A DNA stretch of 64,000 nt from the NCBI GenBank assembly GCA_019925105.1, contig JAHGAU010000010.1:1-64000 (forward strand), in the 5' to 3' direction. The DNA is from Niebla homalea (Eukaryota > Ascomycota > Lecanoromycetes > Lecanorales > Ramalinaceae). Below the pieces are notes generated by a model. The model saw only the letters and a program-made list of their open reading frames with translations. It did not search any database and was not told where the DNA came from. The translations under genes and the position numbers were made by a program. Position 1 is the stretch's first letter, and each line of letters opens with the position of its first letter. Below are positions 34,353 through 48,200 of the stretch, in pieces.

Positions 34353-34847
34353 CTCTACTGACGCTTGAAGGAAGCAACTGGACGTTCAAAGGGGGCGCAG
34401 CAACGGTACAGAACGTCGGAGCATGGCAACGTATCAAGGTCAATCAGAGTCATCATCGAATGTGGGGGAGGCAAATAACGAATATGCTTGTCCCTTGTTA
34501 CGCCTTCCGAACTCGGCCAAAGTCTGGCTGGCACATGTCAATGTTAAGCCTTTGGCCATGTCGCTACTGGAGCTCGAAATTCCAAGTGGGTCCGGCAGTC
34601 TGTCTTGATATCGATGTATCACACTCTGCTGGATCAACGGATGCAGGGTAAACACTTCTCCTCATCTGGACTGGCTTGCAGGCCTGAAGCAGAGCCCAGT
34701 CACTTCTGCCATCGTAAAGTGCGATCGATCAAGCATAAGCAAGAAAAGCATTCAGCCTGTTGGAATTTCATGAGACCCGGTCGTCTCTACTGACTCGTTT
34801 GCTCCAGATTTCGCACCAGAGATTAATGGATCGGGTCAATTAACCAG

Positions 34848-37800
34848 ATGGCCACAACAAGCGTGCGGCGGAGAGGGTTGGGATACCTGAGGCTAATTTT
34901 CTGCTCTGGCAATACTGGACTGGACTATTGGCTGCTAAGCATAGGATTCCTTGCAGCCATCGGGGCTATTGTACCATTTCTCATACTGGGTGTTTTATTC
35001 GGGGAGCTCGTTGACGATTTGAACTCCGCTAATTGTACTTTTCAAAATGTCAACTCAAAACAGATACAGGCTAGCATCAATCAGATGGTGCTTCTTATCA
35101 TCTACATTACCATCGCCAACTTCGTTGCCCTTTATGTACACGCGGGCTTCTGGAGACTTTTTGGGGAACGTTTGGTCGGCAGGCTGCGACAGCGGTACTT
35201 CCAAGGCATGCTGCGCCAGGAAATAACTTTCTTCGACTCTCTGCCCCCCGGGGAGACTTCAGCTCGTCTGAGCCATGACGTCGAGACAGTCCGTGCTGGG
35301 ACCTCCGAGAAGGTCGGCATATTCATCTCGAGCTTCTCCTATTTCATGGAGCCTACCTTGTGGCCTTCATCAAGGTCGCTAAGCTTGCTGGAATGCTGGC
35401 TTTCCTGGTACCTGCCTATCTTCTTATGGTCATTGTTTGTGAGGCGTACGTGAACAGGTACACAAGACGTACGTCTGATCGCTTGGCGGCTGCGTCTTCA
35501 ATTGTTTCCCAATGTCTTTCGAACGTGGCCCTAATCCAAGCTCTGGGTGCGAGGCCATGTTTGGATATCAAGCTTGCTCAGATACCGGGGAAGGCCCAAA
35601 AAGAAGGGCTGAAAAAGGCTTTGGTGGCAGCTGTGCAATTCGGATCCTTATTCTTTATTGCAAATTTCGCGAATGCCCTGGCCTTCTGGCAGGGCAGCAA
35701 AGACGTAGCTGGCACAGTGGAAGGTAATGTGAACGGTGTAACGGCAGGAACTATATACACCGTCATCTTCCTACTCATTGATGGTGAGTCTTACCCAACA
35801 CGCCGTTCAGACTCTTCTGATGGATCGTAGCATCGCTTGTTATGAGTCAGGTCGCACCGATTTTACAGGTCTCTGGGAGCGCTACTGTAGCCGCTCGAAT
35901 TCTACAGACTGTCATCGATCGGCCTTCTCTTGTAGACGGGACTATCCGCACACGGGACCAAGCCAATGTTCAAGAGATTCAAGGTTCTCTCGAGTTTGGA
36001 GACGTGAGCTTTGAATATCTATGTCGGCCCAATGTAAAGACACTTGATAGGGTCACTCTTCAGTTTCCATACGGGAAGCATACAGCTCTCATGGGTGCCT
36101 CTGGTAGCGGCAAATCTACTATAACATCATTGATCGCACGGCTGTACGATCCTTCTACCTTGATAGACGGTCAAGACATCCGAAATGTCAACATTCGCTA
36201 CTTACGAAGTTGCATCGGGCTTGTCGATCAGGAATCGTTTCTCCTGAATCGCTCAATCCTAGAGAACATGGCGTTGGATCTCGCCAATTCGGAGTACGAG
36301 GATGTATTATTGGACTCCAGCCTTCCCGACAGGGTCAGTGCAGTACACGTTGGTGAAAACATCGAAGGAGCCATTGAACGGCAATCACCCCGTGTTAAGG
36401 ACGTCATTGGGAGGGTTCGCCAAGCGGCACAACTGGCTGATGCAGACCAATTTATCCATAGCATGGAGAATGGGTACGCAAGGCTTGTTGGAGTGAAGGG
36501 AAGCGCGCTCAGTGGCGGACAACGACAGAGAATTGCCTTGGCCCGGGCATTAATCAAGAATCCCAGGATCCTTCTTCTCGATGAAGCTACAGCTTCTCTA
36601 GACTCTGCATTGGAGCAATGCAACCAACTCGCCCTCAAAGATGTACTTAAAGGGCGCACTACGGTCACAGTGGCGCATAGGCTTTCCACAATCAAGGATG
36701 CTGACAATATTGTCGTACTGAGCAACGGGAAGGTGATCGAAGAAGGGTCTCACTTGGCCTTGTGGAACGAAATGGGGCGTATGCAGCAATGATAACGTCC
36801 GAGAAAAGGCATTCATAAAGACTTGGTCCTGAATCTATTAAGGCGTCATCTTCTAGTGGCTTGGCTGTGGGCAATATCACGAGATCGGACGCAAGGGAGG
36901 AGAAGTTTCTTGCCAAAAGTAGTGTAACCGAAAGTCAGCCTCTCGAGAACCATACAGCACGATCAACCATCAAGCAGCTCCTTGCTTTGGCCTTGTCCCA
37001 GAGAATGTACATTATCCTCGGGCTTGTCGCTTGCATCATGGCAGGTGGCGCCTACACGGGTGAAGCCGTGGTCTTTGGTCATACTCTTGGGCACTTTGAT
37101 CCATGATCAGGGTGCACCCAAGATACTTTCCACAGGCAGTCTGGCAGGTCTGTTGGTCTTCATCATTGGCCTCGTCGCTTTCACTGCCAATGTGGTTGCT
37201 GGATCCAGCTTCGGAAAGGTGTCCGAGAAGTTCATTTATAACGTCCGTCTTCTGGTGTTTCGTTCACCGTTCGATCAAGAACTCCTGTGGCACCATGCTG
37301 ATGGTCGAACCCCCGCGGTGCTTTTGCAACACTTTACTAGCGACGTGAACGCATTGGCTGGTCTGTCTGGAACATCAGTCGGAACTGTGGTAACAATTCT
37401 CATCAACCTAGTGACCAGTATCATTCTGACTCACATCATCGCATGGAAGATTGCAATCGTTCTGCTCGCAACTCTGCCGATCCTGCTAGGCTCTGGAATC
37501 ATGCGTCTTAAAGCTCTGGCCAAATTTCATTACAGGGATCAGGCTGTTTACGCAATGACAATTGGATTGACTGTGGAGGCAATCGAATCAATCAAGGTTG
37601 TCGTCTCTCTGTCATTAGAGCCACACTTTCTTGAGGCTTACAAACGGTGCTTGGCCGAGCCATACATAGCGAGCTTCCTTGAGATTGCATTCACCAAATT
37701 CTGGCTTGCAACAGCATTCAGCGTCAGCAATCTGATCTACGCTCTAGCCTATTAGTGGGGTTCCCAGCGCATAGTGACCGGGAAATATACACAAACAGAC

Positions 37801-38007
37801 TTCTTCATCGTACTGCCTGCTCTGCTCTTCAGCGCTCAGTCTTGTGGTCAGATGTTCGCATTGGCTCCTGATTTGTCGGGGGCCCGAGTTGCAGCCACAA
37901 GGCTGCTGGATCTGTTGAAGATAGGGTCTTCGACGTTGACGCTGCCTATAGAAGATCGAGAGGTGACTCATAAAGGGGTGAGAAGGGTCAGCTACAGTTG
38001 CGGATGA
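34848..38007 (+). pseudogene. Broken ABCB-type ABC transporter, second ATPase domain missing
   Basis: Such transporters (TMD-NBD-TMD-NBD) sit in many peptide and siderophore clusters and export or recycle the product. TMD1 starts at 34848 (MATTSVRRRGLGYLRLIF). A one-base loss near 35347 shifts SYF into AYLVAFIKVAKLAGMLAF. An intron probably follows FLLID (about 35783). NBD1 is complete: GASGSGKST (Walker A), LSGGQRQRIALARAL (signature), ILLLDEATASLD (Walker B) and VAHRLSTI. The frame then changes after GRMQQ (36792), again near 37100 between FGHTLG and the rest of TMD2, and a TAG replaces a likely Trp at about 37753 (ALAY-stop-WGSQRI). The reading ends at 38007 with no NBD2. Dead as a full transporter. 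Confidence 0.9.
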
Positions 38008-38417
38008 GCTTCTTCAGCGCAATCAGTCATATCGCGAGAACGCAGCACATCAGGCTCTGGAAGCTTGACGGTCTTTTGCACCTTCGTAATTCCAAAGCAA
38101 GTCATACTCTTTTCGGCAGTATGTAGCGGTCTGGGGGTGGCCATGCCAAGAGGGTAAGGTTTCGATATCTCTGCAATAGTATCCGAAACCATCCCGATGT
38201 TGTTAATGCCGGTCCGGAAATGTTCTTCCAGTGGAGCTTCATATGCACGTTGCTGTGAGGAAAAGCCTCCGAAGGGCACCCTTTGCAGGCAGATGGCTGC
38301 ATCTAAGGCGGTATTGTAGCCTTCCAAAAATAAGGACCACATTGCAAATTGCTTAAGTCCCGCGATGGCTACTTCGCCAATATTTGGTATAGCTACAGCA
38401 AGTGACGATGTATGCAT
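37992..38417 (-). CDS. Hypothetical protein, 141 residues, doubtful
   Basis: A minus-strand frame overlapping the end of the transporter relic. The first hundred residues have protein-like composition (LKQFAMWSLFLEGYNTALDA, then AICLQRVPFGGF and TIAEISKPYPLGMATP). I do not recognise a family, and no intron or upstream exon is evident. It occupies the place where the transporter's second ATPase domain should be. It may be a fragment of an inserted gene or chance. Confidence 0.3.
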   Translation of the reverse strand: MHTSSLAVAIPNIGEVAIAGLKQFAMWSLFLEGYNTALDAAICLQRVPFGGFSSQQRAYEAPLEEHFRTGINNIGMVSDTIAEISKPYPLGMATPRPLHTAEKSMTCFGITKVQKTVKLPEPDVLRSRDMTDCAEEAHPQL

Positions 38418-39041
38418 CAGTGAGGCATTTTGGAAAGCCGGTCAAACACATCGGTTTTGCATGTTTCTCATCATCTTCTCCAGAGCTGCATCCGTTCTCC
38501 ACTTGCAACTGTGGCTCAACGTGGACAGGCCTTGATCGTATTCGCGCAGAAAGCGCATTCATTGTCGTCCTGTGTGAGGTTCACGGTCTGTACTCTGCAG
38601 GCGCGTCAGATCCACTTGCACGCCCCCCAGTGATAGGCGAGGTGAAGACCACATCATCAATGTGTATGACGACGCCCTCACATTTGACGATCGGACTTAG
38701 GTTATTCCATGACAAGGACAAGTCTATTTTTAACCTAATCCACGGCCTTGTCATCTGCACGATTTAAAGCAGCGACAAGGCCAAAAGCTTCCGATTACTG
38801 TATTGCTCTCGTCATTATCAAAGTCAACGATGCATTGTCAGCTTGAACATGTGTGCAACGTTTCCTGGGAGGATTGAAGGTTCTGAGTCTACCGCAATCT
38901 GCCCTATTTGCAGATGGTTTGTCAGAACTGTCACACGCATGGACGCATGAGTGTGGATGATGTGTATGTGTGTATTGCATATCGTCTATTTGTGCATGGA
39001 ATACCCAGGTGGTCGGAGATGTACGGCAATGTGATGTAATG
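38418..39041. other. Upstream region of the peptide synthetase
   Basis: No coding sequence recognised. I searched by eye for the ATCWGATAA iron-repressor core on both strands and found no full match here, only a bare TTATC at about 38816. Confidence 0.45.
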
Positions 39042-39134
39042 TACACGTGTCATGAGAGTGTCTTGGCACCGCTCGCATGACGGCTCAGGAACACTCCATG
39101 CAACACCACCACCATGCCTGCACCTAGGCTGACA
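39042..39134. repeat. Dispersed ~92-bp repeat, copy B
   Basis: Partner of 1469-1560 (see there). It ends about 100 bases before the synthetase start codon at 39239, so it could contribute to its promoter or 5' leader, or be a transposon footprint in it. Confidence 0.7.
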
Positions 39135-39238
39135 AGAACTTTCAACATTCTAGCTGCCAACAAACATGCATCCTACTAAGAAACCTGAATGTCGATCAAG
39201 AATTGCTGCTCTATTTTACATCTGAAGTGTGATTCGGA

Positions 39239-42200
39239 ATGTTGCCCGCCGCGCAAGTATCAACTGGCCCAAGTCCGCACAGGGCCAACGAAAGCTTCAA
39301 GTCCAGCGACTTCACTTGTGAACGTAAAGTTGACTCTACGTTATTATCAATTAGTGAACCATGCCAAACTTCGCATGTCTCTGCAGCTTCGCACCTGCTC
39401 CATAAAGGCTTCGAGAGATTCGCGAGACTGGAGCCGGATCGAATAGCACTAGACTTCAGACTCGATCTTGAGTCGAAAGGCTCGTCATTGAATACAATAT
39501 GGACGTATCGCGACTTGGATCGAAGATCAGGTTGCTTTGCGGCTCACCTTCTCGAGCGACCAGAGCTACTTGCTGCTCGAATTGTGCCGGTCTGCATGGA
39601 CCGATGTCCAGAGCTTTATGTCGCAATTCTAGGCATCTTGAAGGCAGGATGCGGGTGGTGTCCGATCGACCCATCATTTCCACCTCGTCGTCGACAAAGA
39701 CTGATAGCAAGGACTGGTGCCTCGATTGTGATCACCGCACAGGAATCTCTCGATGGTCTTCCTGAGAATGTTGTTTTGCTTAATATCAAACAATTAGAGA
39801 TAGATCGCGTCATAAAGTATGAGGGCCCCGCAACAATGACGGACGACATAGCCTATCTGATGTGGACGAGTGGCACCACAGGCGGTGCGTAAATCGTAAA
39901 CCCTTTCTGTTCTAGGAAGTGCTCTACTGGACTTTTGATCCAGCACCATGCGAGATACGATACTGATATGCGATCACATCCAGACCCAAAAGGTGTTCCA
40001 ATCCATCACGGAGCCGCAATTGCGAGCATGAATTCTCTTCACGAAAGCATTCCTTCAGACGTCAAGCATGGCAACGTGCGTTGCCTCCAATTCTCCCAAT
40101 TTACTTTCGATGTTTTCGTGCAGGATCTGTTCTACACATGGGGACTTGGTGGCACTTTGATATCCTCTGATCGGACCACAATGTTGGGAAAATTCGCTGA
40201 GCTGGCTACCAGAACGAGAGCGACTCATGCGCACCTGACACCTGCGTTCGCTGCGAGCGTCTCGAGAGACACCTGCCCGACTCTGGAGGTAGTGACGATG
40301 ATTGGCGAGAAGTTGACGCAGAATGTTGCCAATGATTGGGGTCAGGATTTGCGGGCATACAATACCTACGGCCCTGCAGAGACGACTGTTGTTTCGACGT
40401 TTCGTCAATTTCGTGGTGCAGACGATGAGGTTCCAAGCATTAACGTAGGTCTACCCATGCCTTCGGTAACAGCCCTGGTAATGCGAGATGGCTCGCCGGT
40501 GGTTAGGGGGGAGAATGGTGAACTGGCTCTCGGAGGTCCACAACTATCACAGGGCTATTGGAAAGACCCAGCGAAAACATGCGAGAAGTTCGTGTGGAAC
40601 TCTCATATGTCGATGACACTCTACTTGACTGGAGATGTGGTGCGAATGTTGGAAGACGGTTCAATTGATTTCATCGGACGTACCGATGACCTTATCAAAG
40701 TTCAGGGTATTCGTATAGAGCTCAGTGAGATCGCCTTTTTCCTCCGTGCCTGCCATTCAATGGTCCAACAAGTCGAAGTGCAATATTTCAACCGGAGCGA
40801 TCGGCCCGCTCATGTGATCGTGGCTTTTTTGGCGGCACAGCCTCTGAGTACGGAAGACAGAACTATTGTTATGGGTGGAGAAGCTGCGGACATTGCGAAA
40901 GCAGCTATTGCTCAAGCTCGTGAGCAGCTGCCGGATTACATGATCCCTCAGGTCTTCCTCGTGCTGAGGAGTATTCCTCGGACTTCATCAGCGAAGATCG
41001 ACCGGCCGGCTTTGAAAGCTCTGTACGAGTCCGCAGATCTTGTCGCGTGGGAAAAGCAAGTTGCTCCATCCAAGGAGGAAGACTTGATTCGTGATAAGTG
41101 GAATACGGAAGAGCTCTTGATCCTCGAGAGCATTGTACATATCTCAGGAGTATCACTCACCGCTGTCGGAAGAGATAGTACTTTGTCTTCAATTGGAATA
41201 GACTCAATTGCTGCCACTCGACTGGCGCCAACGCTCGACGCAAAAGGGTTCAATATCTCCATTGCTGCAATACTTCAGTGCGACAGCCTTCAGGACCTGC
41301 TGTTACACAAGACCCGCGGTCCTGAAACTGCCGCCAACTCAAATATTTTTGATGCCGAGGGTTTCGACCAAAAGTGGCGCGAGGTCGTTGCGAAAGAGAT
41401 CGTCACAGAGCTAGCATTCGTCGCTCCAGCCTTGCCACTCCAGGAGGCCGTCCTCACTGAAAGCTTACAGCGAGCGGATGCATATTGGAGCAACATTTTC
41501 TACACGCTTGAGCCAAAAATGGATTTGACAGGGCTCCAGAAGGCCTGGGAGCGAGTCGCAATCATGACAGACGCCCTGCGCATGACATTTTTTCCTACGG
41601 CACGGCTTTCCAATGATCCTGGTGTCAAGTCTACCTTTTTACAGCTCATTGAAGAGAAGCAACAAATTGACTGGCAGGTCAATGATTCGAGTGAGACGCT
41701 CCTACAAGATAATATACAAACTAGAACGGATTTGCTTGCTCGGCAGCGCCAGTCGGATCAATTTGCAGCTCCGCCCTGGGCAGTGACGATCTATGTTCTC
41801 GAAGGTTGCTCTATCATGATGCTTACAATTCACCACTCGATACGAGATGACATATCTCTTTCGTACATCTTGGCGAGCCTGCAAGCGGCGTATACTGAAT
41901 CTGCCCTGGTTCAGCCGCGTCATCAGCTCAAGGATGCCTTGGGTGTCTTACTTCCGTCCGACAATCAACGCAAAAGGGATGAAGAATACTGGACCAAACG
42001 TCTCATGCGCTTCCCAACCCCGGGAGATATCAAGTCATGGCCTCAGCTTCTTAATGCATCTGATGAGCCCAGGCCATCATCCGTCGTCAGTAGAACAAAA
42101 ATGAAGACCTCTTACAAAGATCTTAGCACCTCGGCGATCAGCGTGGGCACGTCAGTTGCATCCCTGTTGCGTTTTGCCTGGAGCTGCATCTTATGTCAAT

Positions 42201-45200
42201 ATTTGGAAACGGACAGAGTAGTATTTGGAGAGACGTTGTCTGCTCGAAACGATGATCCATCCCTCGGAGAAGTCGTTGGCCCGCTGATCAGGGTGATGCC
42301 GACTCCGTTCCATCTAGAAGGCGCAGCTATCATTGCCGTGAGGGAGCAAAGTATGCTGCGAGCTGAGGACATCAGTCACGCTAAAGTCCATCCACGCACT
42401 GTTCGATCTATTCTTGGGGTCGAGGACGGCCAACCATTGTACACCGGAATGTTCAACTTCATACCACAGCCATCTGAAAGCGCTTCTGAGGTCAAGTCGG
42501 CACTGTGGCGTCACACTGAGAGCGAAGGAGGCTTGGCCGTGGAGCATCCAATTGCACTGAACGTATCCATATCAGTCGACGACAAAGTATTGCTGGAGAT
42601 GAACGCGAGCCATGAGATCGCAGATCAAGCGCATCTACAAGTGCTTGCACAGCAGGTAGAGGCTTTGGTCGAGGTGATCATCAAAACTCCAGAGGAATCT
42701 GTGGACGAACTCTGCACCCGGCTTTCTCCAAGTCTCCTGTCTATTACACCCTTGGATAGGTTTGCTGTGACAAATGAAGCTCAAGAGCAAGCTCCGACCC
42801 ATTGGGTTGACTATCATTATCACAGGCATCCTGAATGGTTAGCTGCTGAAGTCGCAAGCATTGTTCACGCGGACCAGCTCGTCTCGGATACTTGGTCCTA
42901 TAGACAGCTTTACGAAGCTTATAATGCAGTAGCGGCAACCATGTTCAATGCCAACATCAAGCGACGCACTATCGCTGTATGCCTGTCTCGAAGCCTTGAC
43001 GTGTACGCTATAGTCCTCGCAATCTTGAAAACGGGGAATACGTATTTGCCGATCGCTGATGATCTTCCAAAAGAGCGGAAAATGTTCATGTTGAGAGACA
43101 GCAATGCAGCGGTGATCTTTACCTCATCATCCTTGGCAACGGAGCGCGAAAGCATCCCTACAGAATGTCGACTGATATTAGTTAATGAATCGCTCTACAA
43201 CAATAGGCAGAAACACGGGGAGCCGGCTATTTCGCAGCCTAATGACAACGCATATCTTCTATATACGTCCGGATCCACGGGCGTGCCTAAAGGCGTCCTT
43301 GTCAGCCGCGGCAACATGACCTCGTTCATCGAAGCAGCTTCAAAATTCATGTATCAACACGTAAATGGAATGGATGACCTTCGCGGCAAAGGCCGATACT
43401 TGGGCTTCGCAAGTTTCGCATTCGACGTCCATCTGAAGGAGATGTTTGCTGCCTGGCGACACGGTATGGCAGTGGTCACAGCACCGCAGACATTGCTACT
43501 CGATGACCTCGAACTCGCTCTTCGAAAACTCAAGATCACCCACGCAAGCTTTGTACCATCGCTAGTTGACAGCATAGGCCTTGAGCCTGATAAGCTTCCC
43601 GAACTGAGATACATGAGTGTTGGAGGGGAGATGCTATCCAGGAGGATCATCGACAAATGGGCAGGCCACGAACGAGTCACTGTGGTGAATGCTTACGGGC
43701 CTACAGAAGCGACTATTGGCTGTTGTTTTACAAAGGTCACCAAGGGAATGAATGTCAGGAACATTGGACCGCCTCTTGCTTTCACTACTGCGCACGTACT
43801 CAAGCCTGGCACGACGGAGTATGTCATGCGCGGTGTAGCTGGGGAGCTGTGTTTGACTGGAGACCTTATCGCGAACGGCTATCTCAATCGGCCGGATGCC
43901 ACGGGCTTTGTCGAGGACTTCAGGCTTGAGAGGATGTATCGCACGGGTGACAGGGTCAGACTCATGGCCGATGGAACACTGGAGTTCCTCGGCAGGGATG
44001 ACGACCAGACCAAAATCAGAGGCCAAAGATTGGAGCTTGGTGAGGTGGCTGAGGCAGTGAGAGCCTCAGCAAAACATATCTCACAGTCACCAGACGTGGA
44101 TGCGGCTACCATACTCGCCCTAAACCCGCTGTTGGGGAAGAAGCAGCTAATCGCCTTCGTCACAGTACCGACCTATGGGTCAAGCAATAAGGCTTCAGCG
44201 AGCACTATATGTACTTCCGCCATGGAGCATCAGGTCGAAGAGATTCGCGCTTCCTGCCGGAAGTCCCTCCCTTCATTCATGGTTCCAGATCATATGATCC
44301 CAATCACGAATCTACCTGTCGTCCTCTCCTCGCGCAAAATCGACGTAAAACTGCTGTCAGCCTTGTTCTCGGATCACATCAAGGGAGACTCAGAGCCGCG
44401 AGCTCCGCCCCGTATTTTTTCATCGCGTACGCTCAGCGAGACGGAGTCAAGCATTCTCGCCATCACGAAAAGCGTTCTTGGTTCGATGACAGACGACATC
44501 CCTCCGATGATGAGCTTATTCAGACATGGTTTGGATAGTCTCAGCGCCATTAGTCTAGCAGTCAAGCTCCAAAAAGCCGGGTATCAGTGCTCTGTGACTG
44601 ATGTCCTGGGGAACGCCTCCATTGGGCAGTTAGCACTCTTATCTCGGGAGCCAACCGGGAAGCAAGGTACTACGGTACCGTTGCCCGATTTCAGCGACCT
44701 CGAAAGGCGCTTCTTGCACTCAAACACTCAAGGTCTTGATCGGTCCAGGATCGCAAAGGTCAGGCCTTGCTTACCATTGCAAGAGACCATGATCGCGAGC
44801 TCTCTTGATCACTGTGGAGCGACACCCTACATAAACCACGCTGCTTTTCAGATGTCCAGCGAGGTGGATTTGGAGAAACTGTTCAAGGCTTGGGAAGAGA
44901 CCGTAGCGGACTTGGAGATCTTGCGAACGTGTTTCCAAGAATTCGAATCTCGCTTCGTACAGATAGTGCTCAAACGAGTACCAATTGAGTGGAAGATGAT
45001 CACAATGCCTCCAAAAGGCAATTCGCCGTCTGCGCTTGATGAACACAAAAAGAAGGTTGAGCTCGATTTACTCAGCGATATGTCGAGCACACCTCCAATC
45101 AGATTTACATTTGTGGAATCAGAAGGTAGTGGCAAGTCAGTCTTGTTGATCTCTCTCCATCATGCATTGTATGACGAGGAGTCGTTCCAGCTTATGCTGG

Positions 45201-48200
45201 ACAATGCTTATGCTCGTTATGAGGTAAGGTCATCGTCCCGAACCCACACGAGTCTAGATACCTTCCTCGCTTACGTCGGTTCTCGGGACAAAGCAAAAGC
45301 GAAGCAATTCTGGCAGAGCTATCTTGAGGATTACACGCAACCTGCAGTCCGAAACCCAGTCGTTCAAGCTTCACCCCTGAAGATAGGGACAGAGAGAAAA
45401 ATTGTGGAAAGCGTGCCAAATCTAGAGAAGCTTGTATCCTCCAGGAACACGACTCCTGCAGCCGTACTTCAATCAGTATTCGGTGTTGTTCTTGCACAGC
45501 ACGAGCAAAGGAATGATGTTGTCTTTGGTGCAGTCTTATCTGGTCGCACAATCCCCATTGACGATCCTCACTCTATCGTCGCGCCGTGTGTTACTACCAT
45601 TCCACAGCGCCTCACCATTCCTCCTGCAAATTCATCTGCCGTGAACGTATCGAGTTCAGCAACGGACGGCTTCTTCCAGTCCATGCAATATCAACATACC
45701 GCATTACGGGACATTCATCGCTGGATCGGCGCCGAACGACCGCTTTTTGACTGCCTCTTCTCTTATACACAGAAACGGAAACCCCCACCTTGGGGTCATC
45801 TCTGGTGGCAGGTTGATAGCTCGATGACGACGGGGTTCCAGTTCGCTGTTGAGGTGGAAGCAGATCGTGAGGCTGGACATGTATTCGCTCGGGCGACTGC
45901 GACTGAGGGGTTTGGGACCCGAGGGGAGGTGGATTCGTTCCTTGAGAGCATGGAGATGTTGTTGGAAGCTTTGATGTGTGGTGAAGCTGTGAATCTTGAT
46001 GAGCTGGGGCTCGCTAATAGTGGCGATGCTGATCTGGAAGGTCTCAATGAGGATGTCTGGAGTGAAGACGAATTGCGGATCCGAGACCTTGCTTCCGACA
46101 TGACTGGCATTGAGAGGCGTGCGATCAGCAAGAGTACATCCTTCTTCCGCCTCGGCATCGACTCCATAAACGCCATTCGATTTGCCAGAGACTTGAGAGC
46201 ATCGGGTCTCAAGTGTTCTTCTGCGGATGTCGTGCGCTGTGCTTCCATAACTATATTATCCTCTTACATCGGGTCTAATCAAAAGTCAGCTGATACCAAA
46301 AGTGAAGCTGCTGTTGGCGTAACGAATCGCCAGCAGGCCGATATAAGCATTGATGATACCGACAGGAATGGCTCCATAACATATCTATGCACACCACTTC
46401 AATCATCAATGCTCACGCAGACACTGGGCTCAGATGGGAGACTGTATGCTAATCACCATGTTTTTCGTCTCTCTCCAGATCTCGATACATCTCGGCTGAG
46501 AAAAGCATGGGGACTACTGGTAATGCAGACAGAAATACTTCGAACGACATTCCATCTATCAGATGATGGCGCTGTCTGGCTTGCAAGAGTGCTCGATGAC
46601 TTTTCACTGCCGTGGGAAGACCGAATCAGCCACCTGAAACTGCCAGCCGCTCTAAGCAAAGTTAGGAAGGGCTTCTGCTTTCACGAGGCATCAGACTTTG
46701 CCACGCCGCCGTGGAAGATCCATGTCGTTGGTGAATATCTGGTGTTGTCCATGCATCATAGTCTGTATGACGGACAATCGCTCAACACTCTGTTCGCGAA
46801 TCTCTCACATCTTTACGACGGTACCACCGTACCGAGTCGGACAGCATTCAGTAGAGCAGCGAAAATCGTCGCTGCGTCCGATAACAAGTCTGTCAATTAC
46901 TGGACACGCAGCATTGCAGACTATGTTGGGACTAAGATTCAATCCACTGGCGATATAATGAAGACTCGCCACCGCGAAATGAATATCGAAACCACACTGG
47001 TCGCGGAGGGTTGCAGGTCTATCGGTGTAACCCTTCAATCAGTAGCTTTACTCGCCTTCGGCAAAAGCCTCGCCAGCGTTCTAGGGTACCGAGATATGGT
47101 CGTTGGACATGTTGTTGGTGGCAGAGCTGTCCCTTTCGCTGACGCCGATGAGATAACTGGGCCTCTATTCAATACAGTCCCACTGAGGATCACTCTCAAC
47201 AAGGCATACACGACCAATGGCGCAGCCGCAAGAGAAATCCAGCGGATGACTGGCAGTGCCCAGAGCCATCAGCACGCTTCGCTGCGAAAGATACAGCAGG
47301 TATGGCAGTCAAAGCGCGACCAGTCTGGACTGGAGCTCCTCAGTAGCATCTTTGTGTTCCAGCAGCAGTTGAACATCAAGGCCCACTCGCTCTGGCAGCC
47401 AATTGAGCTGGATGATGAAGAAGCAGCGCCGACCGAGTATGCGACGAATTTCGAGGTGGAGCAGGATATGGACGGTATTAGTGTGCAAATAGCCTCTAGC
47501 CAGGTCGCAGACCTGGGGACTTGGCTAGACACGTTCGAGGATGCCCTTCGAGACATACTTGAGCAGCCTCATCGCCCGTTGTTAGCGTCGCCTCTCGGAC
47601 TCAGAAACCTTCCTCTTCGACCATCTCTTTCTGCAGCCCCAGATGTATTTGATGTTGCTTTGACTCGTGGTCATGATCTCAAGTACCTTGAAGATGCATT
47701 GGTGGAGGTCACTCGATTGGAACCTGATAAGATATCAGCCAATGCGAGCATTTACTCACTTGGTCTTGATTCTCTGTCCGCGATCAAAGTGGCGACCTCT
47801 TGTCGTAAGCGGGGCCTGCATGTAAGCGTCGCAGATATACTGCAAGGCAGGAGTCTGCGTGGCATTGTCCAAAGACTCCGTCAGCGCGGGACCCAGGACC
47901 CAACTGCGCTTGCAGAACAAAGTACTTTAGAAGCACCGGCAGCACATCAGAATGGTGATATGCCACCAGAGATGCTATCACTTGCCCTAGATCTCCTCAG
48001 CTTACAGCCAATCGATGTTGAGAGAATCCATCCATGCCTGCCAGGTCAATCCTTCCATCTCGCCACCTGGCTGAAGTCTGGTCGAACAATGGGTGAAGCA
48101 ACCTTCGTGTACAGACCAGCAGAACAGCTGGATCCTGAAAAGCTACGATGTGCATGGCATAAGCTTCGCAAACATCATCCCATCTTACGGACAGCATTTG

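Noticed and set aside
38400..39238. Possible iron-repressor site before the synthetase
   Set aside because: Only a bare TTATC (38816) was found, lacking the flanking WGAT half, so it does not meet the ATCWGATAA core.
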